NCBI GenBank assembly: GCA_947502925.1
Contig: CANNBS010000001.1
Span: 62,001-126,000, forward strand
Reading direction: 5' to 3'
DNA length: 64,000 bases
Source of the DNA: an uncultured Marinicella sp.
GTDB taxonomy: Bacteria; Pseudomonadota; Gammaproteobacteria; Xanthomonadales; Marinicellaceae
The notes under the pieces were generated by a model. It was not told the origin of the DNA. It saw only the letters and a list, made by a program, of their open reading frames with translations, and ran no database searches. Positions 55,044 to 63,692 of the stretch are shown here, in pieces. Both the position numbers and the translations under genes were made by a program. How positions within the stretch are numbered: the first letter of the stretch is position 1; every line of letters begins with the position of its first letter.

Positions 55044-56627
55044 ATGAAAGACCATCCGATTCTGAGCGTCAAAAACCTCTCGCTGCAATTTCAGCAAACC
55101 CATGCGGCCACCTTAAAAAACCTGTCCTTTCAGTTACAGGCCGGGGAGACGATTGGACTGGCGGGCGCCTCAGGCAGCGGTAAATCGCTCACCGCCCAAT
55201 GCCTGATGGGTATTCAGCCGAGCAACAGTTTAATGCGTGGTGACATCATTTTTAACAACCGCAAACTAACCGTTCTTAATCAAAAACAATGGCAGACTAT
55301 TCGGGGCCAATGTATTTCCATGGTGTTTCAGGAACCCATGACCGCATTAAACCCGGTACAAACCATTGGTCGGCAAATCACTGAAATGCTGATTTTACAC
55401 AGCCGCTTAAACCGTTCTCAACGCCAACATCGGCTTAGCCAACTGTTGAGTGATGTCCGATTATCAGCCAATTTTCACAATCGCTATCCGCATCAGCTAT
55501 CCGGCGGCCAGAAACAACGGGCGGTGATTGCCATGGCCGTGGCCTGTCAGCCGGATCTGCTCATCTGCGATGAGCCGACCACCGCCCTGGATGTCACAAC
55601 CCAGGCACACATTATTAAACTGCTGAAAAAGCTCCAAGAAAAATACGCTATGGCGATGCTGTTTATCAGCCATGATCTGGCGGTCATGGCGCAGGTCGCC
55701 GACCGCATTGCCGTGATGCAATCAGGCGAAATTGTCGAAACCGCTGATACACATACACTGATTAACGAACCACAAACTGATTACAGCCGTCAATTACTCA
55801 CCGCAGCCGGCCTGAAAAAATTACAAGATAAAACGTTTAAACCTGAACCCGCCGCATTACTACACATTAAAAATCTTACGGTCACTTTTAAACAACCCAA
55901 AAGCCTGTTTCGCAGCCGTCAGTTCACCGCTGTCAATCAGGCCAATATGCACATCCATGCCAGCGAAATTGTCGGCCTGGTGGGCGAGTCCGGCAGTGGC
56001 AAAACCACTTTGGGTCGCTGTCTGGTGGGTTTACAAAAACCGGAGTCTGGTGAGATTTTATTTAAAGGACAATCGCTATCTGATAATCGTCAGGCCAAAA
56101 AGCGTATCCAGATGATTTTCCAGGATCCTTACGCTTCCTTAAATCCACAACTCACCATTCAACAATCCCTGTCCGAACCACTCACGATTCATGGTTTATA
56201 TAAAGACAAATCCAGGCGCCAACAACGCCTACAATCACTGCTCAAACAAGTCGATCTCGATGAAAGTGCCTTGTCTCGTTACCCGCATCAGTTTTCCGGT
56301 GGTCAACGCCAGCGCATTGCCATTGCCCGGGCCCTCGCCTGTGAACCGGAACTATTAATCTGCGACGAAGCGGTAACAGCTTTGGATGTCCTGGTGCAAC
56401 ACCAGGTGGTGGCTTTACTTAAAAAACTGGTCAAAGAAACCCACCTCAGCTTATTATTTATCAGTCATGACATCGCTTTGGTCAGCGGCTTTGCTGATCG
56501 TCTGGTGGTGATGCAACACGGTCGTTTGATTGAACAGGGACCAACCCGCGACATCATTGAACAACCACAACACAGCTACACCCAGCAACTCATTAACAGT
56601 ATTCCGCGTCTGGCGACATCGGCTTAG
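55044..56627 (+). CDS. Peptide-type ABC transporter double ATPase, YejF-like
   Basis: A 527-residue fusion of two ABC ATPases, as in YejF/GsiA. First half: Walker A GASGSGKS (near residue 40), signature LSGGQKQRAVIAMA, Walker B LLICDEPTTALD. Second half: Walker A GESGSGKTTLGR (near 315), signature FSGGQRQRIAIARA, Walker B LLICDEAVTALD (Pro of the DEP motif replaced by Ala). Both permeases are upstream but separated by the minus-strand MscS gene. No periplasmic binding protein is encoded in the window. Confidence 0.93.
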   Translation: MKDHPILSVKNLSLQFQQTHAATLKNLSFQLQAGETIGLAGASGSGKSLTAQCLMGIQPSNSLMRGDIIFNNRKLTVLNQKQWQTIRGQCISMVFQEPMTALNPVQTIGRQITEMLILHSRLNRSQRQHRLSQLLSDVRLSANFHNRYPHQLSGGQKQRAVIAMAVACQPDLLICDEPTTALDVTTQAHIIKLLKKLQEKYAMAMLFISHDLAVMAQVADRIAVMQSGEIVETADTHTLINEPQTDYSRQLLTAAGLKKLQDKTFKPEPAALLHIKNLTVTFKQPKSLFRSRQFTAVNQANMHIHASEIVGLVGESGSGKTTLGRCLVGLQKPESGEILFKGQSLSDNRQAKKRIQMIFQDPYASLNPQLTIQQSLSEPLTIHGLYKDKSRRQQRLQSLLKQVDLDESALSRYPHQFSGGQRQRIAIARALACEPELLICDEAVTALDVLVQHQVVALLKKLVKETHLSLLFISHDIALVSGFADRLVVMQHGRLIEQGPTRDIIEQPQHSYTQQLINSIPRLATSA

Positions 56628-56740
56628 TTAACCGTACCGGCGCAGGCAGGTACCCGTCGTCTTTTAGCTAATACTTTCGCCACTTGGTAAAACAACAGCG
56701 TCATATAAAACCAAATGAACAAGCACTTCTGTTGTGTTTT

Positions 56741-56749
56741 TGTTATACT
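56741..56749 (+). promoter_or_regulatory. Extended -10 promoter of the thiamine-salvage operon
   Basis: TGTTATACT (TG-n-TATACT) predicts a start near 56756, just before the riboswitch aptamer. No convincing -35 box. Confidence 0.6.
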
Positions 56750-56756
56750 TCGCGGC

Positions 56757-56850
56757 ATCCAAGGGGCGACTCGAGCGAATGCAACAGTCTGAGACAGTGA
56801 ATACTGAACCCTTTGTACCTGATCCGGTTCATACCGGCGTAGGAATGGAT
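56757..56850 (+). promoter_or_regulatory. TPP (THI-element) riboswitch
   Basis: Aptamer for thiamine pyrophosphate. P1 pairs ATCCA (56757-56761) with TGGAT (56846-56850). The core shows GGGG (56763-56766), the invariant CTGAGA (56789-56794), GAACCCTTTGTACCTGATC and CCGG...CCGGCGTAGGAA, in the usual order with an elongated P3 region. It lies 84 bases before the receptor ATG. Downstream an inverted repeat CAACCGG/CCGGTTG (56867-56873, 56888-56894) and an adjacent CCGGCCGG are candidates for the expression platform, controlling either termination or access to the start. High TPP should lower expression. Confidence 0.93.
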
Positions 56851-56933
56851 TAATTTCACCTCGCCTCAACCGGATCTCCTTTTTATGCCGGTTGTTAACT
56901 CATTTAACACCGGCCGGTTTTAAGTGAGATCCC

Positions 56934-59042
56934 ATGATTAAACAATTATCAACATTAAGCCTGATAAGCTTATCTTTCATCGCCTTTTCTGCTGATGAAC
57001 CAAACACCCAGGACGAAAATAACAACATAGAAGAAACCCGACTCAGTGATATCCAGGTCACTTCAGATTTTCGTGTTGAAACCACTGAAAGCGAAGTTCC
57101 GGCTTCCTTAACGGTCTTAGATGAAGAAAGCCTGAATCAAGCCGGACAACAGCATTTTCAGGATGTGTTAAATTTAGTCCCAAATATAAACTGGTCCGGT
57201 TCCACCTCACGGCCGCGCTATTTCCAAATCCGCGGCATCGGTGAACGCTCTCAGTATGAAGGCGCGCCCAATCCATCGGTGGGTTTTATCATCGATGATA
57301 TGGACTTTACCGGTATCGGTGGTGCTGCCACACTGTTCGATATCGAGCACATCGAAGTCCTGCGCGGCCCGCAAGGCACCCGTTATGGTGCCAATGCGCT
57401 GGCCGGTTTAATTTATGTGCAATCTAAAGCGCCGCAAACTGAAAATGCGTACCACAGCCGGCTTTCGGCGGGTCAGGACGGTATTCGTAGCCTCGGTTTC
57501 AGCGCCACCGGTGCCTTAGGAAACAGCGAGTCTAATGCCTATCGCATCGCTGTGCATCAATATAAAAGCGATGGCTTTCGCCACAATGTCTTTCTGAATC
57601 GAGATGACACCGATCAAAAAGACGAATTAACCCTGCGCAGTAAATTCCACGTTCAAATCAATGACAACTGGCAAAGTGATTTAAGCCTTCTTATGATTGA
57701 CCAGGACAACGGCTTTGATGTCTGGACCCCGACCCATGACTTCATCACTTACAGCAATGATTTAGGTATTGACGCTCAAAAAGCCACCGGCGGCTCCTGG
57801 AAAAACACCTGGACAACGGATGCCTTTGATGTGGTCAGTATCACTGCGATAACCGATGCCGATATCACCTACTTTTTCGATGGTGACTGGGGGAATAATG
57901 ATTACTGGGGTGAGTATGCGCCGTATGAATACGCCTTAAACAATGATCGCGAACGCCGCCATACCACCCAGGAATTTAGATTACTGTCGAATCAAGACAG
58001 CCGAATATTTAATGGTCGCAGTGACTGGCTGGTGGGCCTGTATTTATCCCGTTTAGATGAAGATAACCATTCTCTGGAAGCCTCAGATGGTGTGCCGTAT
58101 CGTGATTTTAGCAGCCACTACCAAGCCGATAAAATCGCTTTATTTGGCCAGCTGGACAGTCATTTAACGGAAAAAACCACACTGACAACCGGTGTCCGAT
58201 TCGAGCAGCGCAAAGCCGATTACAACGATGACAATGCGCTCAACCTGACACCCAAAGACGATATGCTCGGCGGTCAGATTTCACTGAAGCATCAGCTTAA
58301 TGATCATCATAATCTCTATGCCACCATCGCCCGTGGCTTTAAAGCCGGCGGCTTTAATCTCAGCACCACGTTGCCCGATAGCCGCCGCAGCTATGAGCCT
58401 GAATATCTCATCAATTATGAAGTCGGCAGCAAAGCCTTTTTATTCGATTATCGCCTGCAACTGAATACCGCGCTATTTTATTCCAAACGCAAAGACATGC
58501 AAGTCAGCACCTCCTTCCAAAGTGATCCCAATGATCCGCTGACTTATGTGTATTACACCGGCAATGCCGCCGAAGGTGAGAATTACGGCCTTGAAATGGA
58601 TGCGCTGTGGCAGGTGAATCGCAATTTAAGCTTACATGGTTCAGTGGGCTATTTAAAAGCCACTTACACCGATTACATCACCATCGACGGTGACTTCAGC
58701 GGCCGCGAGCAAGCCCATGCCCCGAATTACACCGCCAACCTGGGTATGACATATATGGGCGATGGCGGTTTTTTTGCTCGCATGGATTATCAGGCGGTGG
58801 ATGAATTTTACTTTTCTGATTCTCATGACCAGCGTGCCGAAAGTAAACAACTGCTGCATGTTAAAGTGGGTTACCAGGCACCTCAGTGGGCTGTGTATGC
58901 CTGGGGCCGAAATGTACTGGATGAACGCTATGCGGTGCGGGGATTTTATTTTGGCCTTGAACCGCCGAATTACGAGGACACGTTATACACCCATCTCGGT
59001 GATCCGCAACATTTTGGCGTGACCTTTGAATTTGATTTTTAG
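56934..59042 (+). CDS. TonB-dependent receptor, probable thiamine uptake
   Basis: A 702-residue outer-membrane receptor with a signal peptide (residues 1-19), plug domain (about 50-160: VPASLTVLDEESLNQAGQ, IEVLRGPQGTRYGANALAG) and a barrel with terminal strand HFGVTFEFDF. The TPP riboswitch upstream and the thiamine-binding, transporter and kinase genes downstream make thiamine or a precursor the likely ligand. Rodionov and co-workers described such riboswitch-linked receptors as omr1. The next gene starts 11 bases after the stop, with AGGAG overlapping the TAG region. Confidence 0.9.
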   Translation: MIKQLSTLSLISLSFIAFSADEPNTQDENNNIEETRLSDIQVTSDFRVETTESEVPASLTVLDEESLNQAGQQHFQDVLNLVPNINWSGSTSRPRYFQIRGIGERSQYEGAPNPSVGFIIDDMDFTGIGGAATLFDIEHIEVLRGPQGTRYGANALAGLIYVQSKAPQTENAYHSRLSAGQDGIRSLGFSATGALGNSESNAYRIAVHQYKSDGFRHNVFLNRDDTDQKDELTLRSKFHVQINDNWQSDLSLLMIDQDNGFDVWTPTHDFITYSNDLGIDAQKATGGSWKNTWTTDAFDVVSITAITDADITYFFDGDWGNNDYWGEYAPYEYALNNDRERRHTTQEFRLLSNQDSRIFNGRSDWLVGLYLSRLDEDNHSLEASDGVPYRDFSSHYQADKIALFGQLDSHLTEKTTLTTGVRFEQRKADYNDDNALNLTPKDDMLGGQISLKHQLNDHHNLYATIARGFKAGGFNLSTTLPDSRRSYEPEYLINYEVGSKAFLFDYRLQLNTALFYSKRKDMQVSTSFQSDPNDPLTYVYYTGNAAEGENYGLEMDALWQVNRNLSLHGSVGYLKATYTDYITIDGDFSGREQAHAPNYTANLGMTYMGDGGFFARMDYQAVDEFYFSDSHDQRAESKQLLHVKVGYQAPQWAVYAWGRNVLDERYAVRGFYFGLEPPNYEDTLYTHLGDPQHFGVTFEFDF

Positions 59043-59052
59043 GAGCTTTTTT

Positions 59053-59322
59053 ATGAAAATTTCTGTCGATATCAGTTTATACCCGTTAACCGAAGACTTT
59101 TTAACCGTGGTCGATGATTTTATTCAAAAACTGAAAAAGGAACCTGAATTAACGGTAAAGGTTAATGACTTAAGCACCCAGGTGTTTGGTAACTATGAAA
59201 CAGTTTTAACCAAGGTCAATGCCGCCATGCAGGCCACCCATGAAAAAACCCCGAAAGCGGCGTTTATCATGAAGATTTTAAATGGCGATTTACTGGATCA
59301 ACACAGCGGCCAGTATGCCTGA
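59053..59322 (+). CDS. YkoF-like thiamine-binding protein
   Basis: An 89-residue single-domain protein resembling the YkoF/thiamine-binding family (one ferredoxin-like half). It starts KISVDISLYPLTEDF and contains a middle NDLSTQVFGNYETVLTKV and an IMKILNGDL end. AGGAG is 7 bases before ATG 59053. There is no signal peptide, so it is cytosolic. In this operon it probably binds thiamine or its pyrimidine moiety. The stop overlaps the next ATG by 8 bases (ATGCCTGA). Confidence 0.8.
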   Translation: MKISVDISLYPLTEDFLTVVDDFIQKLKKEPELTVKVNDLSTQVFGNYETVLTKVNAAMQATHEKTPKAAFIMKILNGDLLDQHSGQYA

Positions 59323-59932
59323 ATTTTTTATTCTTTGGTGGCAGGGATTACAAGCGCTTGATTGGCTTGAATTGATTGCCGTCGTTACAGCGGTGCTCTA
59401 CCTGTGGCTGGCCATACGTGAAAATATCTGGTGCTGGTTTTATGCTTTTATCAGCACCGCACTGTCCATTTATATTTTTCACCAGGTGAATTTACTCAGT
59501 GAATCCTTGCTTAATATTTTCTACCTGGTGATGGCTGTGTATGGCTGGTACCAATGGCGCGGCGGTCAAACCGATAATCCGCGTCAGATTCAGAAATGGC
59601 CACTGAAAAAACACCTGCTGTGGATTTCGGTAACGGCGGTGTTTGTGCCACTGCTCGGCTTATACACCCAGCAATATGGCGCTGCCTATCCTTATTTAGA
59701 TGCCTTTACCTCATGTTTTGCGGTCTTGACCACCATTCTGGTGGCGTATAAGGTGTTTGAAAACTGGTATTACTGGCTGGTGATAGACAGCGTGTCCATG
59801 TGGCTGTACTGGCAAAAAGAACTGTACTTTTTCACCGGCTTATTCGCTATTTATCTTATTATGGTACTCATAGGTATTATCCAGTGGTCCAAAAGTTATG
59901 ACCGACAATCGACACAGACTGCAACGCATTGA
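59315..59932 (+). CDS. pnuT: PnuT-type thiamine transporter (PnuC family)
   Basis: A 205-residue inner-membrane protein of the PnuC family with seven or so hydrophobic helices. WLELIAVVTAVLYLWLAIRENIWCW and the VYGWYQW motif are diagnostic, as is YWQKELYFFTGLFAIYL near the C-terminus. PnuC-type permeases act with a kinase that traps the vitamin; within TPP-riboswitch operons the substrate is thiamine (PnuT), and a thiamine kinase-like gene follows. ATG 59315 is favoured because it couples to the YkoF stop; ATG 59282 is an alternative. Confidence 0.88.
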   Translation: MPEFFILWWQGLQALDWLELIAVVTAVLYLWLAIRENIWCWFYAFISTALSIYIFHQVNLLSESLLNIFYLVMAVYGWYQWRGGQTDNPRQIQKWPLKKHLLWISVTAVFVPLLGLYTQQYGAAYPYLDAFTSCFAVLTTILVAYKVFENWYYWLVIDSVSMWLYWQKELYFFTGLFAIYLIMVLIGIIQWSKSYDRQSTQTATH

Positions 59933-60629
59933 ATTTGTTGCTGAAGCCGGGCTAATCGAAGCCCGGCCGATTAAGCATGGTTTAAATAACCACAGTTTTC
60001 ATGTCATCACTGAACAAGGCCATTATTTTGTGCGTTTCAATGCGGTTATTTCAGGCGTTAACCGACAGCGTGAAGCGCAGATCCATACGTTAATTGAACC
60101 CTTACATATCAGTCCAAAGGTGCTGGTTAACGACCTGCAGAATAATGTTCTGATTACTGACTGGTGTCGCGGCAAACTCTGGCAAGCACAGGATTTCCGG
60201 AACAATGACTTTGTAAAATCCCTGGCAGATCAATTAAAACGATTCCATGAAATCGAACTCACTGAACAACCACTCTTCGCAGACAGCCGCCTCGATAAAC
60301 GCTTATTGAATTATGCCGAAAACCAAAAAGACCGGATTAAAAGCCACATCAATCGCCACATCGATAAGCTCGATGAACTGGGCTTTTGGAAAGCCAATCA
60401 ATACCTCACCCACTTCGATTTAAATCCGCGCAATATCATCGGCCGCCGGCCGCCCATGCTACTGGACTGGGAATTTTCAGGGCTTGGACACCCGTTAATT
60501 GACTGGCTGATTATCGAATATGAAAGCGGCCAGTCCCTGGAAGATTTCTATCGTCATTATGATGATAATGACTGGTTACCCCCGTTACGCGCCCTGATTC
60601 AAATAATGATGCAAATCTGGGCAAAATGA
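59898..60629 (+). CDS. thiK: Thiamine kinase-like phosphotransferase
   Basis: A 243-residue APH/choline-kinase-fold enzyme with catalytic loop HFDLNPRN (His172, Asp174, Asn179) and metal-binding DWE (190-192) in LLDWEFSGLGHPLIDW. The pattern fits thiamine kinase (ThiK), which phosphorylates thiamine to TMP. It is last in the riboswitch operon. The start overlaps pnuT by 35 bases. Substrate assignment rests on its operon; other small-molecule kinases have the same fold. Confidence 0.82.
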   Translation: MTDNRHRLQRIEFVAEAGLIEARPIKHGLNNHSFHVITEQGHYFVRFNAVISGVNRQREAQIHTLIEPLHISPKVLVNDLQNNVLITDWCRGKLWQAQDFRNNDFVKSLADQLKRFHEIELTEQPLFADSRLDKRLLNYAENQKDRIKSHINRHIDKLDELGFWKANQYLTHFDLNPRNIIGRRPPMLLDWEFSGLGHPLIDWLIIEYESGQSLEDFYRHYDDNDWLPPLRALIQIMMQIWAK

Positions 60630-60631
60630 AC

Positions 60632-60660
60632 TTGTGAGATGTTCCCGCCTCAAGTAGAAT
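60632..60660 (+). promoter_or_regulatory. Promoter of tRNA-Leu
   Basis: TTGTGA (60632-60637), 17 bases, TAGAAT (60655-60660). The tRNA begins about 30 bases downstream of the predicted start, after a TCAGGAC/GTCCTGA leader hairpin (60673-60690). Confidence 0.7.
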
Positions 60661-60695
60661 AGCCACCTCAAATCAGGACGACCGTCCTGACAAGA

Positions 60696-60782
60696 GCCCG
60701 GGTGGCGGAATTGGTAGACGCGCCAGCTTCAGGTGCTGGTGGGGGCAACCCCGTGGAGGTTCAAGTCCTCTCCCGGGCACCA
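60696..60782 (+). tRNA. tRNA-Leu (anticodon CAG)
   Basis: An 87-base type II tRNA. Acceptor GCCCGGG pairs with CCCGGGC, A73 and an encoded CCA end. The anticodon stem CCAGC/GCTGG closes loop TTCAGGT, giving CAG. A long variable arm (GGGGGCAACCCC) and the T loop TTCAAGT are present. Confidence 0.97.
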
Positions 60783-60886
60783 TTTATAACTTCCTTTAAA
60801 ATTTTCCTGTCACAAACGTAGAGTTACGCATTATTGACATATCCGCCGTGGTGATTAAGATAGGGTTTTAAAAATAATCTAGTTTT

Positions 60887-61354
60887 ATGAAAAACAAATT
60901 TATGCAGCGGGCCATTGAACTGGCGCGTGATGGGATGGATGCCGGAGCCGGCGGGCCGTTTGGTTCGGTGGTGGTTAAAGACGGTGAAATTATCGCCGAA
61001 GGCTATAATCGCGTCACCTCGGATAATGACCCGACAGCGCATGCGGAAGTCACAGCCATTCGTGAAGCCTGCCAAAAACTGGGTACTTTTCAGCTGGAAG
61101 ATTGTGAGATTTACACCTCCTGTGAACCCTGTCCGATGTGCCTGGGTGCAATTTACTGGGCCCGACCAAAAGTGGTTTATTATGCCTGCAGCCGTGCCGA
61201 TGCCGCGGCCATCGATTTTGATGATCAGTTAATTTACGATGAGATTGATGCCGGAATTGACAACCGCCAGATACCCTTTAAACAGATTCAGCGTGAAGAA
61301 GCCTTAGGTGTTTTTGACGCCTGGCAGAAGAAAACCGATAAAATTGAGTATTAA
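60887..61354 (+). CDS. guaD: Guanine deaminase (CDA fold)
   Basis: A 155-residue zinc deaminase. Catalytic HAE at 52-54 (HAEVTAIREAC) and PCPMC at 81-85 are intact. Close resemblance to Bacillus subtilis GuaD (GGPFG, YNRVTSNDPTAHAE-type loop, SCEPCPMCLGAIYWARPK in part, and C-terminal FDAWQKK) points to guanine deaminase rather than tRNA adenosine deaminase. The tail EY is shared with that family. It begins 104 bases after the tRNA. Confidence 0.88.
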   Translation: MKNKFMQRAIELARDGMDAGAGGPFGSVVVKDGEIIAEGYNRVTSDNDPTAHAEVTAIREACQKLGTFQLEDCEIYTSCEPCPMCLGAIYWARPKVVYYACSRADAAAIDFDDQLIYDEIDAGIDNRQIPFKQIQREEALGVFDAWQKKTDKIEY

Positions 61355-61355
61355 C

Positions 61356-61940
61356 ATGTCACAACGCAAAGCTCATCCACAGGTGATTGAATTTTTACAA
61401 AACAGACGTTCTGTTCTGATCAAGCATTTAACCGAACCTGGCCCGAATAAGGAAGAATTAGATACCATTCTAACCATCGCCACGCGGGTACCCGATCACC
61501 GCAAACTTGAGCCATGGCGTTTACTGGTTATTCAGGGTGAAGGCCGCGACCAGTTAGGTCAGAAACTGGCCGATATCCGGGCTAAAAAGCATGACCTGAT
61601 TCCGCGACAACTGGAGATCGAAGCCAATAATTTTAAACGCGCACCGCTGGTCATCGCTGTAGTATCATCACCAGAAGAAGGTAAAACACCCATCGAAGAG
61701 CAGACTTGTTCAGGTGCTGTGGTCGCCCAGCATATTAACCTGGCTGCAGCCGCATTAGGCTATGCCAGTCAATGGGTCACCGGCTGGTCTTGTCTGGATA
61801 AAGATGCGCAGAAGGCCATGGGACTTGCTGACCATGAATGGATTATTGGTTATGTTTACATCGGTTCAACAGAAGATGAACCCGCTGATCGTGCCCGGCC
61901 CGATTTAAACGATAAAGTCACATACGTCAATACGAAATGA
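61356..61940 (+). CDS. Nitroreductase family protein, YdjA-like
   Basis: A 194-residue FMN-dependent oxidoreductase of the minimal YdjA type. It has [17 protein letters not shown] (FMN-binding RRS), [21 protein letters not shown] and, toward the C-terminus, [11 protein letters not shown]. The native substrate is unknown. ATG 61356 is used because an upstream extension would overlap guaD. The stop overlaps the tsaD ATG by 4 bases. Confidence 0.9.
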   Translation: MSQRKAHPQVIEFLQNRRSVLIKHLTEPGPNKEELDTILTIATRVPDHRKLEPWRLLVIQGEGRDQLGQKLADIRAKKHDLIPRQLEIEANNFKRAPLVIAVVSSPEEGKTPIEEQTCSGAVVAQHINLAAAALGYASQWVTGWSCLDKDAQKAMGLADHEWIIGYVYIGSTEDEPADRARPDLNDKVTYVNTK

Positions 61941-62965
61941 TTGTTCTCGGCATTGAATCTTCCTGTGACGAAACCGGTATCGCCATTTATAACAGCGAAA
62001 CTGGGGCATTACTGGCGGATCAGCTCTACAGCCAGATTGAACTGCATGCCCAATACGGCGGTGTGGTGCCGGAACTGGCGTCACGCGATCATGTGCGTAA
62101 GATTGTGCAGCTGGTGGAACAGGCCTGTGAAGAAGCCGGATTAACACTTAAAGACATCGATGCCGTGGCGTACACCGCCGGGCCCGGTTTAATCGGCGCC
62201 CTGTTAGTGGGTGCTTGCGTCGGTCGCTCAATGGCCTGGGCGCTGGATATTCCCAGTGTGGAAATTCATCACATGGAAGGTCATTTACTGGCGCCTTTAT
62301 TGGCCGAAGATAAGCCTGAATTCCCGTTTTTATGTTTACTGGTTTCAGGTGGGCATACTTTATTGGTGGACGTTCAAAACTTAGGCGATTATCAAATTCT
62401 CGGTGATACCTTAGATGATGCCGCCGGCGAGGCTTTTGATAAAACCGCAAAAATGCTCGGATTGCCCTATCCCGGTGGCCGCTATATTGCTGAATTTGCC
62501 GAACAGGGCGATATCACACGCTTTAAATTTCCCCGCCCGATGATGAACCGGCCGGGTCTGGATTTTAGTTTCTCAGGCCTTAAAACCTTCACCCGGGTGA
62601 CCTGGGAAAACAATCAGGGTGATGAAGATATTAATCAATTAAAAGCCGATATTGCCGCCTGTTTCCAGGACGCCGTGGTCGATACTTTAACTAAAAAATG
62701 CCTGCGTGCGATTAAACAAACCGGCCACACGTCGTTGGTGATTTCCGGCGGCGTCAGCGCCAACCGGCAACTCCGTGAAACCCTAAATAAAATGGGTAAG
62801 AAGCATCGTTTCAAGTCCTACTTTCCGGACCTCAAATACTGCACCGACAACGGCGCCATGATTGCCATCGCCGGCGCCATGCGATTACAAGAAAACATCC
62901 CACAAAAAGAAACTGCCATCCGTGCCCAGCCGCGCTGGAGTTTAGAGCAGTTAAGCCCGCCATGA
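61937..62965 (+). CDS. tsaD: tRNA N6-adenosine threonylcarbamoyltransferase
   Basis: Catalyses the final step of t6A37 formation in tRNAs that read ANN codons, together with TsaB, TsaC and TsaE. ESSCDETG at residues 6-13, the metal-binding HMEGH (111-115), VSGGHTLLV, and [11 protein letters not shown] are all present. Length 342 is near E. coli's 337. Confidence 0.96.
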   Translation: MIVLGIESSCDETGIAIYNSETGALLADQLYSQIELHAQYGGVVPELASRDHVRKIVQLVEQACEEAGLTLKDIDAVAYTAGPGLIGALLVGACVGRSMAWALDIPSVEIHHMEGHLLAPLLAEDKPEFPFLCLLVSGGHTLLVDVQNLGDYQILGDTLDDAAGEAFDKTAKMLGLPYPGGRYIAEFAEQGDITRFKFPRPMMNRPGLDFSFSGLKTFTRVTWENNQGDEDINQLKADIAACFQDAVVDTLTKKCLRAIKQTGHTSLVISGGVSANRQLRETLNKMGKKHRFKSYFPDLKYCTDNGAMIAIAGAMRLQENIPQKETAIRAQPRWSLEQLSPP

Positions 62966-62972
62966 TTATTTT

Positions 62973-63266
62973 TTACAGCACGCTCAGTTCAACTTTGTGA
63001 ACATCATCCAATCGTATTTCCTTTCGAATTATCCAAAGATCATAAGCTTGTTGCATGGCCAGCCAGCTTTCAGGACTGCGCCCCAAAGCTTTTGATAATC
63101 GCAATGCCATTTCAGGACTGATACCACTTTGTCCTTTTAATATCCGATTTAATGTTGAAGCCGCCACATTCAACTGCTTCGCTAAATAACGACAACTTAA
63201 ATCATATGGGTTCATATAAGTGGCTTTAATAAATTCTCCGGGGTGTGGTGGGTTATGCATATACAT
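62973..63266 (-). CDS. higA: HigA-type antitoxin
   Basis: A 97-residue HTH antitoxin with the family's NPPHPGEFIK start and XRE helix-turn-helix (LAKQLNVAASTLNRILKGQSGIS, shown in full here but short), then SPESWLAMQQAYDLW. It neutralises HigB and represses its operon. The ATG overlaps the toxin's TGA by one base; an ATG two codons later (63260) is possible. It converges on tsaD. Confidence 0.93.
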   Translation of the reverse strand: MYMHNPPHPGEFIKATYMNPYDLSCRYLAKQLNVAASTLNRILKGQSGISPEMALRLSKALGRSPESWLAMQQAYDLWIIRKEIRLDDVHKVELSVL

Positions 63267-63544
63267 CAGTGATAATCCTCATAATTAACTTTATAGACGT
63301 GTCCGTCATTAAACTCAAAGGTTAGCCGCCAATTCCCACTAACAATCACAGACCACAAACCTGATAGTTGACCTATTAAGGGATGTAAACGATAACCAGG
63401 GATATTTAAGTCATCAATACTATGGGCTGAATCCAAAGCCGCTAACTGCATGCGCAATCGCTTGGCATGTTTAGCTTGAATTCCTCTGGTTGTACCTGTA
63501 CGAAAAAATTGAGCCAACCCTTTATGCTTAAATGATTTAATCAC
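63266..63544 (-). CDS. higB: HigB-type RelE-fold toxin
   Basis: A 92-residue mRNA interferase-like toxin. IKSFKHKGLAQFF start, LHPLIGQLSGLWSVIVSGNWRLTFEF (Trp and Arg in the RelE core) and the C-terminal VNYEDYH are typical. The start is GTG at 63544, fixed by the conserved first residues. It is the promoter-proximal gene, toxin before antitoxin, as usual for higBA. No break is visible, so the pair looks intact. Confidence 0.93.
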   Translation of the reverse strand: MIKSFKHKGLAQFFRTGTTRGIQAKHAKRLRMQLAALDSAHSIDDLNIPGYRLHPLIGQLSGLWSVIVSGNWRLTFEFNDGHVYKVNYEDYH

Positions 63545-63550
63545 CTAACA

Positions 63551-63579
63551 AGTGTATCGCATTGCGCAACACGAGTCTA
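63551..63579 (-). promoter_or_regulatory. higBA promoter with overlapping HigA-type operator
   Basis: On the minus strand TAGACT (63579-63574), 17 bases, TACACT (63556-63551) place the start at about 63544, the GTG of higB itself, so the message is probably leaderless. A 21-base dyad at 63552-63572, with arms GTGT-nn-CGCA and TGCG-nn-ACAC, covers the -10 box and spacer, where HigA would autoregulate. Confidence 0.6.
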
Positions 63580-63692
63580 TTATTAATCACTATTATTTTA
63601 AACGGCTGAATCAAATTATGTCTTGCTAAGTATGAATTGACTTTATAACCACCGCTTAATACACTGGTTTAAGTTCAGTGCGTTAGAACAAT

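Noticed and set aside
56624..56869. 81-codon open frame on the minus strand
   Set aside because: It lies antisense over the TPP riboswitch and operon promoter and has no recognisable domain.
60673..60690. Hairpin TCAGGAC/GTCCTGA as terminator of the thiamine operon
   Set aside because: No T tract follows, and it lies after the tRNA promoter, so it is more likely in the tRNA leader.
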